Notes under the pieces: generated by a model
Database searches by the model: none
What the model was told of the DNA's origin: nothing
The model's input: only the letters and a program-made list of their open reading frames with translations
Origin: Asaia sp003994335
GTDB taxonomy: Bacteria; Pseudomonadota; Alphaproteobacteria; Acetobacterales; Acetobacteraceae
DNA length: 64,000 nucleotides
NCBI RefSeq assembly: GCF_037151175.1
Contig: NZ_JBBCOR010000009.1
Coordinates: 112,850-176,849, forward strand
Direction: 5' to 3'
Program-made: the position numbers and the translations under genes
Shown: positions 9,394 to 18,448 of the stretch, piece by piece
Numbering within the stretch: position 1 is the first letter of the stretch
Layout: each line of letters starts with the position of its first letter

Positions 9394-9841
9394 TTTTGCG
9401 CGCCAGCGGCGCCACTCTGTCGGGCTCGGTGCCCTAGCGACTATGCTGTTCGGAGCGGCATGGCTGGCTCCAGCACATGCGGCTACTGTCTCTGCCGAGA
9501 TCAGCAATATCCCGGACAACACCGGCACGATCCGGGTGGCGCTGTGTACGGAAGACGAGTTCCTCAAGCCCAGCTGCGCTTTCCACGCTGAGACCGCTTC
9601 AACAACTCCCCGGATCACCGTGGTATTTTCCGACGTTCCTGCTGGCACTTACGCAATCCAGGCTTACCAGGACCGCAATGGCGACGCGAAACTCAATCGA
9701 ACCTTCATCGGAATCCCCAAGGAGCCAATTGGCTTCTCACGCGATCCCAAGCTGAGCTACGGCCCTCCAAGCTTCGAGGAGTGCGCGCTGCGTTTCACGG
9801 ATGCCGGTGGAACAGTCGCCCTGAAATTAATCACGCATTAA
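9383..9841 (+). CDS. DUF2141 secreted protein
   Basis: A 152-residue protein with a positively charged N-terminus, a hydrophobic stretch and an APAHAA-type signal-peptidase site near residue 33. The mature part has the DUF2141 features: ISNIPDNTGTIRVALC, DVPAGTYAIQAYQDRNGDAKL and IPKEPIGFSRD. DUF2141 proteins are small predicted periplasmic beta-sandwich proteins without an established function. This one overlaps the glycosyltransferase gene by 11 bases and closes the carotenoid operon. A role in pigment handling at the cell envelope is possible but unproven. Confidence 0.75.
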   Translation: MIPDFARQRRHSVGLGALATMLFGAAWLAPAHAATVSAEISNIPDNTGTIRVALCTEDEFLKPSCAFHAETASTTPRITVVFSDVPAGTYAIQAYQDRNGDAKLNRTFIGIPKEPIGFSRDPKLSYGPPSFEECALRFTDAGGTVALKLITH

Positions 9842-9847
9842 AGCAGA

Positions 9848-9877
9848 AGAGCCGCCCCCCGTAAGGGAGGCGGCTCT
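9848..9877. terminator. Hairpin between convergent carotenoid and TonB genes
   Basis: A 9-bp stem (9848-9856 with 9869-9877) lies between the stop codons of two converging genes. There is no long T-run on the plus strand, and the minus side is moderately T-rich. Bidirectional termination is likely. Confidence 0.6.
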
Positions 9878-9902
9878 CTAAAACAGGCCGGATCAGGCGT
9901 GA

Positions 9903-12830
9903 TCAGAACGACCGGTTGACCTGCATGAATACGTAGCGACCGATAATGGCACTCGTATAAATGGCGTTTGCCGTGTTGGTGGCGGTGTCAAAGACGAAGG
10001 GCGGCTTCTTGTCGAGAATGTTGTTAACACCAGCCTCTAGGTTCCACTTGTTCCAGCGATAGTTGACCGTCACATCGTGGGTGAAGATGCCCGGCGTGCG
10101 CCATTGTCCTGCCGTCTGGCGCGTCAGATCCTCCGACATGTCGTTCCACACCATACCGCCCGTATAGTGCAGCATATAGGTGAAGGCGAAGGCATTATGC
10201 TGCCACGTCGCGGTGGTATAATTCGACACGCGGGGAATACCATTAGGCATACCGACTGACGAAGAGCCCTGGAAGAACAGGCGACCAGCATAGTTGTACC
10301 AGCTTCCGCCCGGCTCGTTCTGCTGCAGATAGGAAACAATCTGCTGCAGGTTGTTGCTCAGCGTGATCGAGTTCTCGCGATTGATGCGGATACGATAATC
10401 CAGATCGAAATCGATGCCCGATGTCTTTAGCCCGCCAAGATTGTCAAAAAGCGTGCTGACATAGTTGATCTGCTGGTTCGACGAGCGTGTGATGTCCGAG
10501 CAGTATTGCGGCGCTGAACCCGTATAGCAAGAGTCAAGCACATACTGCGCCGAAACCGAGCTGATGGCGTTCTTGATCGTGTAGTGCCAGTACTCGACAG
10601 ATGCCGAAAGGTTCGGAATCCAGCGCGGGGTGATGACCGTACCGACCGTATAGGTGCGACCCGTTTCGGGACGCAGATTGCCGTTACCGCCGCTGATGGC
10701 CGGAACCTGACCGGAATTGGCCACTTCGAATGTTGCAGGATTGATGCCCTGCTTCATGCAGTTGGCAATGACGGTCGGATTGCTGGCGCCGGAGCACGGA
10801 TCATTCGCTGCGGCATAGCCAAGCGACTGCCCCTGATAGAGTTCATACACATTGGGCTGACGATAGGATGTACCAAGCGTCGCACGGAAGCGAATGTCGC
10901 GGATGGGCGCCCAGTTGATGCCCACTTTCCAGTTCTGCGTGTTGCCGAAGGTATTGTAATGCGACCAGCGACCTTGTGCATCGACGGTCAGGTCCTTCGC
11001 CAGGAAAGCGTCACGCAGCAGCGGCAGCTTGGCCTCGCCATATACCTCGGTCGCATTGAACCCGCCGCCCGTATAGGACTGGGTGTTGCCGGTCGTGTCA
11101 CCATTCACGGCAAGCGGATCGGGCGCATAGCTGAGCTGCTCGCTGCGATGCTCAAGGCCGAAGGCCAAACCCAGATCACCACCATGCTCGTAAGGCATGC
11201 GCACAACCTTGTCGTTGTTCACACGCAGATTGAAGTCACGGATCATGTATTGCGAATGATCGTGCTGGTTGAACTTGGCGTATGAAGCGCCCTGCTGCGA
11301 CATGGGCGCAAACGGGTTCTGCAACGAGCATCCCGCAGCAGCCTGGCAGACAGTCGGGTCATAGGTGACGGCGCTGGACGCATCGGTCGGGTCGAGCTGG
11401 CGAATACCATATTCCTGAAGGATATGGCGATAATTACCCATATTGTTGGTATCGTAGCGTGCCTGGCTCACGCCATAACCCATCGACGCGTCATAATACC
11501 AGTTATGGGTGATCAGCCCATTCATGCCGCCTGTGATCTGCAGGTTATCCGTCGCGTATTCCTGACGCCGATCACCAAGATCCGTGTAGCGCTTCTGGAC
11601 GACAGTATCGACGCCGAACGGATTGTAAGGCGCATTAGCCGGCAAAGTGAGAGGATTTGAGAGCTGCGAGGGGTAGATCGAGCCGGCCACCGGCGAGGGT
11701 GCCAGCGAGGCTGCCGCCGTCTTGTGGGCGTAGCGCACATTGGCGTAGAGGTTGAAATGCTCATTGAACTTGTAATGGGCATCTCCGGACAGCACGGAGT
11801 TCTGCACGTAATTCGTGAGGCTCTGGTTATTGCCGTAATTATAGCGATTTGCTGCCGTATAGCGCGAGAACGTGCTGCCATCGCCATTCGAGATCAGTCC
11901 GGCGCCCGGACCGCTGAGGACGCGCGTATTCGCGGTATAGCCTGAGCCGTAGATGGGCGGCACGCCGGGGTCGTTTGAGGCCTGAACCAGACGCGACCAG
12001 TCGCGGTCACGCTGCATCACGGGGCCCTGTGTCAGGTACTGCCCGGCCAGGGTGATGTTGCCCTTGTCATGGTCGAAATTCCAGCCCTTGAAGCCAGAGA
12101 TCAGACCCGTGCGAGAGTCACCCTGATCAGTGATACCGCCACGGATGGTCATGCCCCCCGTGGTCAGGTCATGACGCAGCTTGATGTTGACCACACCGGA
12201 GACAGCATCGGCACCGTAAAGCTCGGAGCCACCGTCCTTGAGGATTTCGACGCTCGCAATCTGCTCGATGGGGATCGTGTTCAGATCGACGCAGGCGGCG
12301 CCAGGGTCCTGCGCCACGCGCTTGCCATCGATCAGGACAAGGACGCGCTTCGAGCTGAGATTGCGAATATCCGTGCAGGAAACGCCGCCGAAGCCATTGG
12401 TCTGGCTATTGGAAGCGCCCGAGTTGCCGATGGACGGCAGACGCTGCAGGTAATCGCCCAGCGTGGTTGCGGCGGTCTGCTGGATCTGCTTGGCCGTGAC
12501 GATCTGGACCGGGTTCGCGTTCTGGTTGTTCGAGCTGCGCAGCATCGACCCCGTGACGACGATGCTCTCGCTTCCTCCCTCGCTCACGCCGCTGGTCAGA
12601 ACACGTGCGCGCGCCGCAGGCTTGGCAGCGGGAGCGGCTGTCGGAATGGCAGCCCGGCTGCCATCGCTGGTGACGACCTGACTACGCACCGGGGCAGCCT
12701 TGGACGCCGCTGTGCGATGATTGCTGTGCTTGTGCGCCTGGGTTGCCGCCATGGCGGCTGGTACGCCGTACCACGAGGAGGTGAGCACGGTTGCACCGAG
12801 AATCCTTGCGAGGATCGAGTGGCACTTCAT
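9903..12830 (-). CDS. TonB-dependent outer-membrane receptor
   Basis: A 975-residue receptor. A signal peptide (MKCHSILARILGATVL to AMAA) is followed by an Ala/Lys/Arg-rich spacer. The plug domain contains TLGDYLQRLPSIG, KRVLVLIDGKRV and VEILKDGGSELYGADAVSG, and a beta-barrel ends in the aromatic residue of QVNRSF. Such proteins import ligands with energy from TonB-ExbBD. The plug has two extra Cys (GGVSCTDI, GAACVDLN) that may form a disulfide. The ligand cannot be deduced. It resembles the receptor at 34592 in plug motifs. It stands alone, convergent with the pigment operon. Confidence 0.85.
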   Translation of the reverse strand: MKCHSILARILGATVLTSSWYGVPAAMAATQAHKHSNHRTAASKAAPVRSQVVTSDGSRAAIPTAAPAAKPAARARVLTSGVSEGGSESIVVTGSMLRSSNNQNANPVQIVTAKQIQQTAATTLGDYLQRLPSIGNSGASNSQTNGFGGVSCTDIRNLSSKRVLVLIDGKRVAQDPGAACVDLNTIPIEQIASVEILKDGGSELYGADAVSGVVNIKLRHDLTTGGMTIRGGITDQGDSRTGLISGFKGWNFDHDKGNITLAGQYLTQGPVMQRDRDWSRLVQASNDPGVPPIYGSGYTANTRVLSGPGAGLISNGDGSTFSRYTAANRYNYGNNQSLTNYVQNSVLSGDAHYKFNEHFNLYANVRYAHKTAAASLAPSPVAGSIYPSQLSNPLTLPANAPYNPFGVDTVVQKRYTDLGDRRQEYATDNLQITGGMNGLITHNWYYDASMGYGVSQARYDTNNMGNYRHILQEYGIRQLDPTDASSAVTYDPTVCQAAAGCSLQNPFAPMSQQGASYAKFNQHDHSQYMIRDFNLRVNNDKVVRMPYEHGGDLGLAFGLEHRSEQLSYAPDPLAVNGDTTGNTQSYTGGGFNATEVYGEAKLPLLRDAFLAKDLTVDAQGRWSHYNTFGNTQNWKVGINWAPIRDIRFRATLGTSYRQPNVYELYQGQSLGYAAANDPCSGASNPTVIANCMKQGINPATFEVANSGQVPAISGGNGNLRPETGRTYTVGTVITPRWIPNLSASVEYWHYTIKNAISSVSAQYVLDSCYTGSAPQYCSDITRSSNQQINYVSTLFDNLGGLKTSGIDFDLDYRIRINRENSITLSNNLQQIVSYLQQNEPGGSWYNYAGRLFFQGSSSVGMPNGIPRVSNYTTATWQHNAFAFTYMLHYTGGMVWNDMSEDLTRQTAGQWRTPGIFTHDVTVNYRWNKWNLEAGVNNILDKKPPFVFDTATNTANAIYTSAIIGRYVFMQVNRSF

Positions 12831-13329
12831 GAAATGGATCGCCCGTGTGAGAGAGGAATGGACTGTTACGATACTGTCTCGTTGCAGAAACGCGACTTCA
12901 CACGCAAGCAGGTTCGATTACAGTTTGGTTGGATCGAGTCACATTCTGGGTAATATGTTGTTGTTCTGCAACATTCATTAACAACGCCGTGCGACAAGCC
13001 CGTTCCGCCCTAAGAATTTTCATTCCCACGCAAGCCGATAAACAGAATTATCGTACACTTGCATGGCTTTTCAGATATCTGATCTGTCACGCTGACTGCG
13101 CGACCGCGTGTTTGACAGTTCACCCGCCAGAAGGAGGGCGATCTTGCTGATGACCGGCGCTGGCGGTTACGCGCTCGAAGCACGGCTTACGGGCGGATAT
13201 GAGGATCTGGCCGAAAGTCCCGCCCTAAAGCTCGTCACAAACGCATATTTGTAAGGAGATCCAACATCCTCTCCGGGTAAGAGCCCGCAGAAGGAGGCAG
13301 GCCTTATCCAGTTGCGTTTCCTGCTGGGT
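12831..13329. other. Intergenic region upstream of the TonB receptor
   Basis: About 500 bases between the receptor start and the end of the copper ATPase gene. The AT-richer part at 12940-13080 should hold the receptor promoter. It includes TGTTG-TTCTG-CAACA at 12959-12973, a weak inverted repeat. A 34-codon frame starting at 13150 (plus strand) follows AGAAGGAGGG at 13129-13138. It is too short and unsupported to call a gene. Confidence 0.4.
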
Positions 13330-15690
13330 CTAACCGATCGCGCGCTCGGAGCGCCATCGGTTGAGCAGAAGGGAGTTCGACACGACAGAGACAGAGCTGA
13401 GCGCCATGGCGCCACCGGCCAGAGCAGGGTTTAGCAGACCGCAGGAGGCAAGCGGTATCGCCGCCAGATTATATCCGAAGGCAAAGACGAGGTTCTGGCG
13501 GATCTTTGAGACAGTGGCTTTTGAGAGAGACAGAGCGTCCAGAATGGCCCGCAAATCCGAACTCATAAGGACGAGATCAGCCGTTTCCAATGCCGCGGCG
13601 GAACCTGAGCCGATGGCGATACTGATATCGGCTGCGGCAAGCGCCGGGGCATCATTGATCCCATCACCCGCCATTCCCACAACGAATCCCGATCCACGCA
13701 ATGCCTCGATGGCCGCCACCTTTCCTTCGGGCCGTAAAGCCGCCTGAACCCTCGTAATTCCGGCATGCCGGGCGACGGGAGCCGCGCTTTGCGCAGTATC
13801 ACCCGTGAGCATGGTCGTGCTGATACCAAGTGCCTCGAGCGTTCGCACCACTGCGGGAGCTTCAGGACGTAAGGCATCTGCCAGCGTGATGATACCGAGA
13901 CACTGCCCCTGCCGGGCAACCCAGATCTCTGTCGCCCCCTCTTCTGCATCGCTAAGCGGCGCGCATGCTATGCCATTTTCTGTGAGGTAGTCGCGCGTTC
14001 CAAGCCTGTAGAGGAGATCACCGGATCGCGCCTCGATCCCTTTGCCGGGCAAGGCGCGAAAGCCCTCGAATTGCGCCTCGAGCGAGACCTCTTCTTCGTG
14101 GGCCTTGCCCACAATCGCCTTGGCCAGAGGATGCTCGGAATTCATTTCCAGACTTGCAGCCAGCGCCAGCAAGGCACGCCGATCAAGCTCTGCATGAGGC
14201 GTGACACTCACGACACGAGGTTGGCCCAGCGTGATCGTGCCCGTCTTGTCGAGTGCAAGGGCAGTAAGGCGGTGCAGTCGTTCGAGTGCCTCGGCATTGC
14301 GAAAGAGAATACCGGCAGAGGCCGCTTTGCCGGTACCCACCATTAGCGCTGTCGGGGTCGCAAGGCCAAGAGAGCACGGGCAGGCAATGACCAGGACCGA
14401 TATGGCCGATACCAGAGCCCAGCTCGCATCGCCTTTGATGGCCCAGCCGATCAGAAATGTTGCAACTGCAATCAGGACTATGCAAGGCACGAAAATGGCC
14501 GAAACCTGATCGGCCAGACGTTGTATCGGGGCTTTGGAGCCCTGGGCGCGCGAAACAAGGGCCACGATGCGTGCGAGCGCCGTATCGCTCCCAAGGGAAA
14601 CGGCGCGCGCGCGCAGCGCTCCCGTCGTGTTCAATGTTCCTGCGAAAATCCTGTCACCCGCCTTGCGCAGGACAGGGCTTGCCTCGCCCGTGAGCATAGA
14701 CTCGTTGATCTCGCTCTCGCCCTCCTCCACCACACCGTCAACCGGGATCGCATCGCCGGGACGTACCAGGAACAGGTCATCGATGCGCAGGGCCGATACT
14801 GGGCGGGAGACGACTGATTCGCCCTCGATCCGGTTAGCGATTTCCGGTTTGAGGTTGAGAAGGGCTTCCAGACCGGACGCAGCACGATGACGCGCCCTTT
14901 CCTCCATCAACCGCCCCAATGAGACAAGAAGAATGACGAAGGCACTAGCCTCGAAATAGACTGGCAGGTCGAGCCCGAACAGCGTCACAGCAAGGCTGAA
15001 CCCGTAAGCTATGCTGGTCCCGAGGCAGACCAGCACATTCATATTGGCGCCCCCCGTGCGCAGGGCATGCCATGCGCTTCGATAGAAAACGCGCGCCGAG
15101 TAGAATTGCACAACCGTCGCACAAAGCGCCTGCATCCAGAGCGGTACGACATGGTGGAAACCAAACGCCATGCCGATCATCTCCACGATAAAGGGCAGGC
15201 AGAGCAGAGCGGTCAGGACGAGATCGATATAAACCCTGTGGCTCGCGTCGTCTTGCGCGCCAACGCGTCCCTGCTGGGGGGCGCTTGCTCCGAACCCAGC
15301 TCTGGCTACCGCTGCGATGAGACCCTGCTCATCGATCAGCCCATCCACATATCGGATATGCGCCCGTTCACTTGCCAGGTTGACTGTGGCACTCACCCCA
15401 GGAAGTCGATTGAGCAGCTTCTCGAGCCGGGCAGAGCAGGCGGCGCAAGTCATACCCGAAATTGCCAGAACGATCTCGGACCGGGCGATGCCAAACCCCG
15501 TCTTTTCAACCAGATTTTCCAGGGTTGGGAAGTCCGGGGCCCCCTCTCCCCGCGTGACCACGGCGCGAGAGGAAGCGAAATTGACACTGGCCGTGACGCC
15601 CGCCTGCCGGTTGAACTGCTTCTCCAGCCGCGCCGCGCAAGCGGCGCAACTCATGCCAGTGATTTCAAGATCGAGGGTAGAAACAGACAT
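13330..15690 (-). CDS. copA: Copper-exporting P1B-type ATPase CopA
   Basis: A 786-residue P-type ATPase. Two heavy-metal-associated domains lie at the N-terminus, each with a CxxC site (MSCAACAARLEK near residue 14, MTCAACSARLEK near 83). The order then is LTGEAS (actuator), IACPCSLGLATP (the CPC metal site in the membrane), DKTGTIT with the phosphorylated Asp, HPLAKAI (the SEHPL-type nucleotide loop) and GDGINDAPAL. This is the Cu(I)-export group. The usual GTGTDVA loop reads GSGSAAALETAD. It is transcribed together with, and downstream of, the copZ-like gene. The two form a cytoplasmic copper detoxification pair. Confidence 0.92.
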   Translation of the reverse strand: MSVSTLDLEITGMSCAACAARLEKQFNRQAGVTASVNFASSRAVVTRGEGAPDFPTLENLVEKTGFGIARSEIVLAISGMTCAACSARLEKLLNRLPGVSATVNLASERAHIRYVDGLIDEQGLIAAVARAGFGASAPQQGRVGAQDDASHRVYIDLVLTALLCLPFIVEMIGMAFGFHHVVPLWMQALCATVVQFYSARVFYRSAWHALRTGGANMNVLVCLGTSIAYGFSLAVTLFGLDLPVYFEASAFVILLVSLGRLMEERARHRAASGLEALLNLKPEIANRIEGESVVSRPVSALRIDDLFLVRPGDAIPVDGVVEEGESEINESMLTGEASPVLRKAGDRIFAGTLNTTGALRARAVSLGSDTALARIVALVSRAQGSKAPIQRLADQVSAIFVPCIVLIAVATFLIGWAIKGDASWALVSAISVLVIACPCSLGLATPTALMVGTGKAASAGILFRNAEALERLHRLTALALDKTGTITLGQPRVVSVTPHAELDRRALLALAASLEMNSEHPLAKAIVGKAHEEEVSLEAQFEGFRALPGKGIEARSGDLLYRLGTRDYLTENGIACAPLSDAEEGATEIWVARQGQCLGIITLADALRPEAPAVVRTLEALGISTTMLTGDTAQSAAPVARHAGITRVQAALRPEGKVAAIEALRGSGFVVGMAGDGINDAPALAAADISIAIGSGSAAALETADLVLMSSDLRAILDALSLSKATVSKIRQNLVFAFGYNLAAIPLASCGLLNPALAGGAMALSSVSVVSNSLLLNRWRSERAIG

Positions 15691-15825
15691 CGGTCCGGCT
15701 TTTCCTTTGTGTACCCTCGGGGGAGGACAGGCGCATCCTGGCTTGGGTCAGGTCCTGATCCGGAATGCGGATTGCCGTCGCCGCCGCCCGGTTCTGAGTG
15801 CTGGCTGCGGTTTGGCTCATCGCGC

Positions 15826-16041
15826 CTAGCGGCGTACCACGTCGAAGCCGGTTTCCCCGATCACGGTCTCGACGGCCGCGCGCGGAAGGGACGTATCGCC
15901 CGTCGATACGGTAACGTCACCGGTCTCGTGGCTTGCCTTGACCGCAGTGACACCGGGGATCGTGCTCAGGGATTTTTCAAGACGGCTCGAGCAGCCCCCA
16001 CAGGACATTCCGTCTACCTTGAACTGCATCGTTGTGCTCAT
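15826..16041 (-). CDS. copZ: CopZ-like copper chaperone
   Basis: A 71-residue single heavy-metal-associated domain with the Cu(I) site MSCGGCSSRLEK near residue 12, and KVDGMSC just before it as in CopZ/Atx1 proteins. The start at 16041 is chosen because GAGGAG lies seven bases upstream; an ATG at 16056 overlaps that ribosome site. It sits 135 bases ahead of copA on the same strand and presumably hands Cu(I) to the ATPase. A perfect 12-bp palindrome covers the region just upstream of its ribosome site. Confidence 0.88.
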   Translation of the reverse strand: MSTTMQFKVDGMSCGGCSSRLEKSLSTIPGVTAVKASHETGDVTVSTGDTSLPRAAVETVIGETGFDVVRR

Positions 16042-16054
16042 CGTGGTTCTCCTC

Positions 16055-16066
16055 ATCGGTACCGAT
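16055..16066. promoter_or_regulatory. Palindrome upstream of copZ, candidate operator
   Basis: ATCGGTACCGAT is a perfect 12-bp palindrome just upstream of the copZ ribosome site. It lies in the 109-base divergent region between copZ-copA and the multicopper-oxidase operon. It does not resemble the CueR box I know, and no copper regulator gene is nearby. Chance occurrence is possible. Confidence 0.35.
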
Positions 16067-16150
16067 GGTCAACTAGGTAGGCATCATACGGGTTGCAATC
16101 AACTCGCAGCCTTGCATAGAGTATGGCTATTCTCCCCTGGTCGAGGAACC

Positions 16151-16531
16151 ATGCCCCGGCATCGCCGCTCCCTCCTGATCGTCACGGTCGTGACATGCAT
16201 GATCGCTTTGCGTGGGTTGCTCCCTGCGACGGCGAATGCCCTGCCGCACGCCCATGATGGGTGCGGCATGACATTGTCTGTTGAAGCATCCCATCAGGGC
16301 TGCATCGACCATCCGGCGATGCCTGCGCACAAGCAGGCGCATGGTCACGACTGCGGCTCCTGCCTGCCCTCTCCCGGCTGCCTGTCGGTCCTGACCCTGC
16401 CTCAGGAAATTCGCCATGGCAGAAGTACCGCTGCTGTGGGGGCAGCTTATGCCCTGCCACGTACGGCATTCCTTTCCGGACAACTCTCCCCCCCTGATCT
16501 GCGTCCGCCCAAGGCGTTTCTGAACCTCTGA
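16151..16531 (+). CDS. Small secreted Cys/His-rich protein before the multicopper oxidase
   Basis: A 126-residue protein starting at ATG 16151 behind GAGGAACC. An N-terminal hydrophobic stretch (LLIVTVVTCMIALRGLL) gives a signal peptide or anchor. The rest contains potential metal ligands: PHAHDGCGM, MPAHKQAHGHDCGSC and SPGC. The layout resembles DUF2946-type proteins that accompany copper genes. It is the first gene of the operon leading to the multicopper oxidase 75 bases downstream, so a periplasmic copper-binding role is likely. I do not recognise a closer family. Confidence 0.6.
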   Translation: MPRHRRSLLIVTVVTCMIALRGLLPATANALPHAHDGCGMTLSVEASHQGCIDHPAMPAHKQAHGHDCGSCLPSPGCLSVLTLPQEIRHGRSTAAVGAAYALPRTAFLSGQLSPPDLRPPKAFLNL

Positions 16532-16606
16532 TACGTTGCCCCGCTCATGGCCTGCATGGCTGCGACGCGCGGGCTCCTATTGCACGTGATGTTCAGGACA
16601 AAATTC

Positions 16607-18448
16607 ATGACAATGCTTTCCCGCCATGGGGCAGGCCTGTCGCGTCGTATTTTCGTCAGCGGTCTCGCAGGGTTGGGCGCCTCGCCCGTTCTCTCTGCTC
16701 GAGCCGATGTCGTGCCACGCCCAGATCCGGCCGCCATCCCCCGCGTCGCAACATCGCGTCCGCGCCTCGACATCGACACACGCATGTGGACCATCGGCAA
16801 TCGCACCGGCCGGGCCTTCACGGTCAATGGCAGTGCCCCTGCCCCCACGCTGCGTTGGCGCGAAGGTGACGACATGGAAATCGAGGTGGTCAATCATCTC
16901 GATGAGCCGACCTCGATCCACTGGCATGGTATACGCCTGCCTGCTGCGATGGATGGCGTGCCCGGTATCAGCTTTGCTGGAATCCCCGCACGCTCCACAT
17001 TTACCTATCGCTTCCCTTTGCGCCAGGCAGGTACCTATTGGTATCACAGCCACTCAGGAATGCAGGAAGCACAGGGGCTTTTCGGTGCTCTCGTGATCGA
17101 TCCCACCACTCCGGACCCGAGGCGCGCCGACCGAGACTATGTGATGGTACTTTCGGACTGGAGTGATGTCGCCCCCCATGACATCGTGAGTAATCTGAAA
17201 CAACAGGATGATTATTATAACTTCCGCCAGCGCACGCTGGTGTCGCTCTTCCATGACGCGCGCAAGCAGGGGCTGAACGAGGCCATAACCAACCGCCTCA
17301 TGTGGTCACGCATGCGCATGTCCGCCACGGATATCTCGGATGTCAGCGGCGTGATCTACTCCTATCTCATCAATGGTCAGGCACCGGATGCCAACTGGAC
17401 GGGTCTTTTTACACCCGGCGAGCGTATCCGCCTCCGGGTCATCAATGCCTCGGCCATGACCCTGTTCGACTTCCGCATTCCGGGACTCAATTTTTCTGTC
17501 GTCGCGGCGGATGGGCAGGACGTTGAGCCGGTCGAAATCGAGGAGTTCCGCATCGGCCCCGCCGAAACCTATGACGTGATCGTAGAGCCCCATGACGCAC
17601 GCGCCTGGACCATCTTCGTGCAATCCGAAGACCGCACCGGCTATGCTCGCGGTACGCTGGCACCGCGCGAAGGCATGACGGGGCCAATCCCCCCGATGGA
17701 CCCTCGGCCCGTCAGAACCATGGTGGATATGGGCATGGGGCGAATGGCGCCGGAAAAGTCGGGTTTGAGCGGCATGAGCGGCATGAGCGGCATGAGCGGC
17801 ATGAGCGGCATGAGCGGCATGAGCGGCATGAGCGGCATGAGCGGCATGAGCGGCATGAGCGGCATGGACCAGTCCGAGCGGGCGCCGTCAAGCTCCGGAA
17901 CCAGCCCTGCCCCTCAGGAAGCGATCGTCAGGGACGATCCCGGTTCTCCACCGCGCAATGTCGAGAACCAGAACGTGGCGATGCATCCCGTCGACCGCCT
18001 GAACGAGCCGGGGGACGGACTGGAAGATAACGGACGGCGTGTTCTGAGCTATGCCATGCTGCGCGCGTTGCACCCGGCACCGGACCCGAGACCGCCCAGC
18101 CGTGAGATCGTGCTGCATCTGACAGGAAACATGCAGCGCTATATCTGGGGTTTCGACGCGAAAAAATTCTCCGAAGCCCCCCCGATCATGCTGCGACTCA
18201 ACGAGCGCGTCAGGATCACGCTCATCAACGATACCATGATGGAACATCCCATCCATCTGCACGGGTTCTGGAGTGAGCTTGAAAACGGGCACGGAGCGCA
18301 CCGTCCCAACAAGCACACGATCATATCCCAGCCCGGATCGACCCTGAGTTATCTGGTCACTGCCGATACGCCCGGCATGTGGGCGCTGCACTGCCATCTG
18401 ATCTACCATATGCATCTAGGCATGTTCCGCACCGTGGTGGTGTCATGA
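16607..18448 (+). CDS. pcoA: Periplasmic multicopper oxidase of the PcoA/CopA type
   Basis: A 613-residue enzyme. The start at 16607 gives a Tat signal (LSRRIFVSGLAGLGAS); upstream in-frame starts (16547, 16589) lack a good ribosome site, whereas AGGAC lies nine bases before 16607. All four copper ligand blocks are present: SIHWHGIRLP, YWYHSHSGMQ, HPIHLHGFW and ALHCHLIYHMHLGMF. The family oxidises Cu(I) to Cu(II) in the periplasm. A Met-rich linker with ten perfect GMS units lies near residues 389-418, much longer and more regular than usual. The gene overlaps copB by four bases (ATGA). Confidence 0.92.
   Translation: MTMLSRHGAGLSRRIFVSGLAGLGASPVLSARADVVPRPDPAAIPRVATSRPRLDIDTRMWTIGNRTGRAFTVNGSAPAPTLRWREGDDMEIEVVNHLDEPTSIHWHGIRLPAAMDGVPGISFAGIPARSTFTYRFPLRQAGTYWYHSHSGMQEAQGLFGALVIDPTTPDPRRADRDYVMVLSDWSDVAPHDIVSNLKQQDDYYNFRQRTLVSLFHDARKQGLNEAITNRLMWSRMRMSATDISDVSGVIYSYLINGQAPDANWTGLFTPGERIRLRVINASAMTLFDFRIPGLNFSVVAADGQDVEPVEIEEFRIGPAETYDVIVEPHDARAWTIFVQSEDRTGYARGTLAPREGMTGPIPPMDPRPVRTMVDMGMGRMAPEKSGLSGMSGMSGMSGMSGMSGMSGMSGMSGMSGMSGMDQSERAPSSSGTSPAPQEAIVRDDPGSPPRNVENQNVAMHPVDRLNEPGDGLEDNGRRVLSYAMLRALHPAPDPRPPSREIVLHLTGNMQRYIWGFDAKKFSEAPPIMLRLNERVRITLINDTMMEHPIHLHGFWSELENGHGAHRPNKHTIISQPGSTLSYLVTADTPGMWALHCHLIYHMHLGMFRTVVVS
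17771..17860 (+). repeat. Ten-copy 9-bp minisatellite in the multicopper oxidase gene
   Basis: The unit GGCATGAGC is repeated ten times without a single mismatch, then continues as GGCATGGAC. It encodes a Gly-Met-Ser array, a plausible Cu(I)-binding methionine ladder. The absence of synonymous differences indicates recent expansion by slippage. Copy-number changes would stay in frame. Confidence 0.95.

Noticed and set aside
13150..13254. 34-codon frame behind a strong AAGGAGGG
   Set aside because: Too short, no hydrophobic segment or motif, and spacing to the ATG is long; I cannot support it as a gene.
15067..16080. Open frame of 337 codons on the plus strand
   Set aside because: Antisense to copA and copZ, no recognisable motif; the opposite strand carries complete P-type ATPase motifs.
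17771..17860. Repeat array as an assembly artefact
   Set aside because: The units keep the reading frame and encode a sensible methionine-rich copper-binding linker found in shorter form in related oxidases; I treat it as real, though copy number needs long reads.
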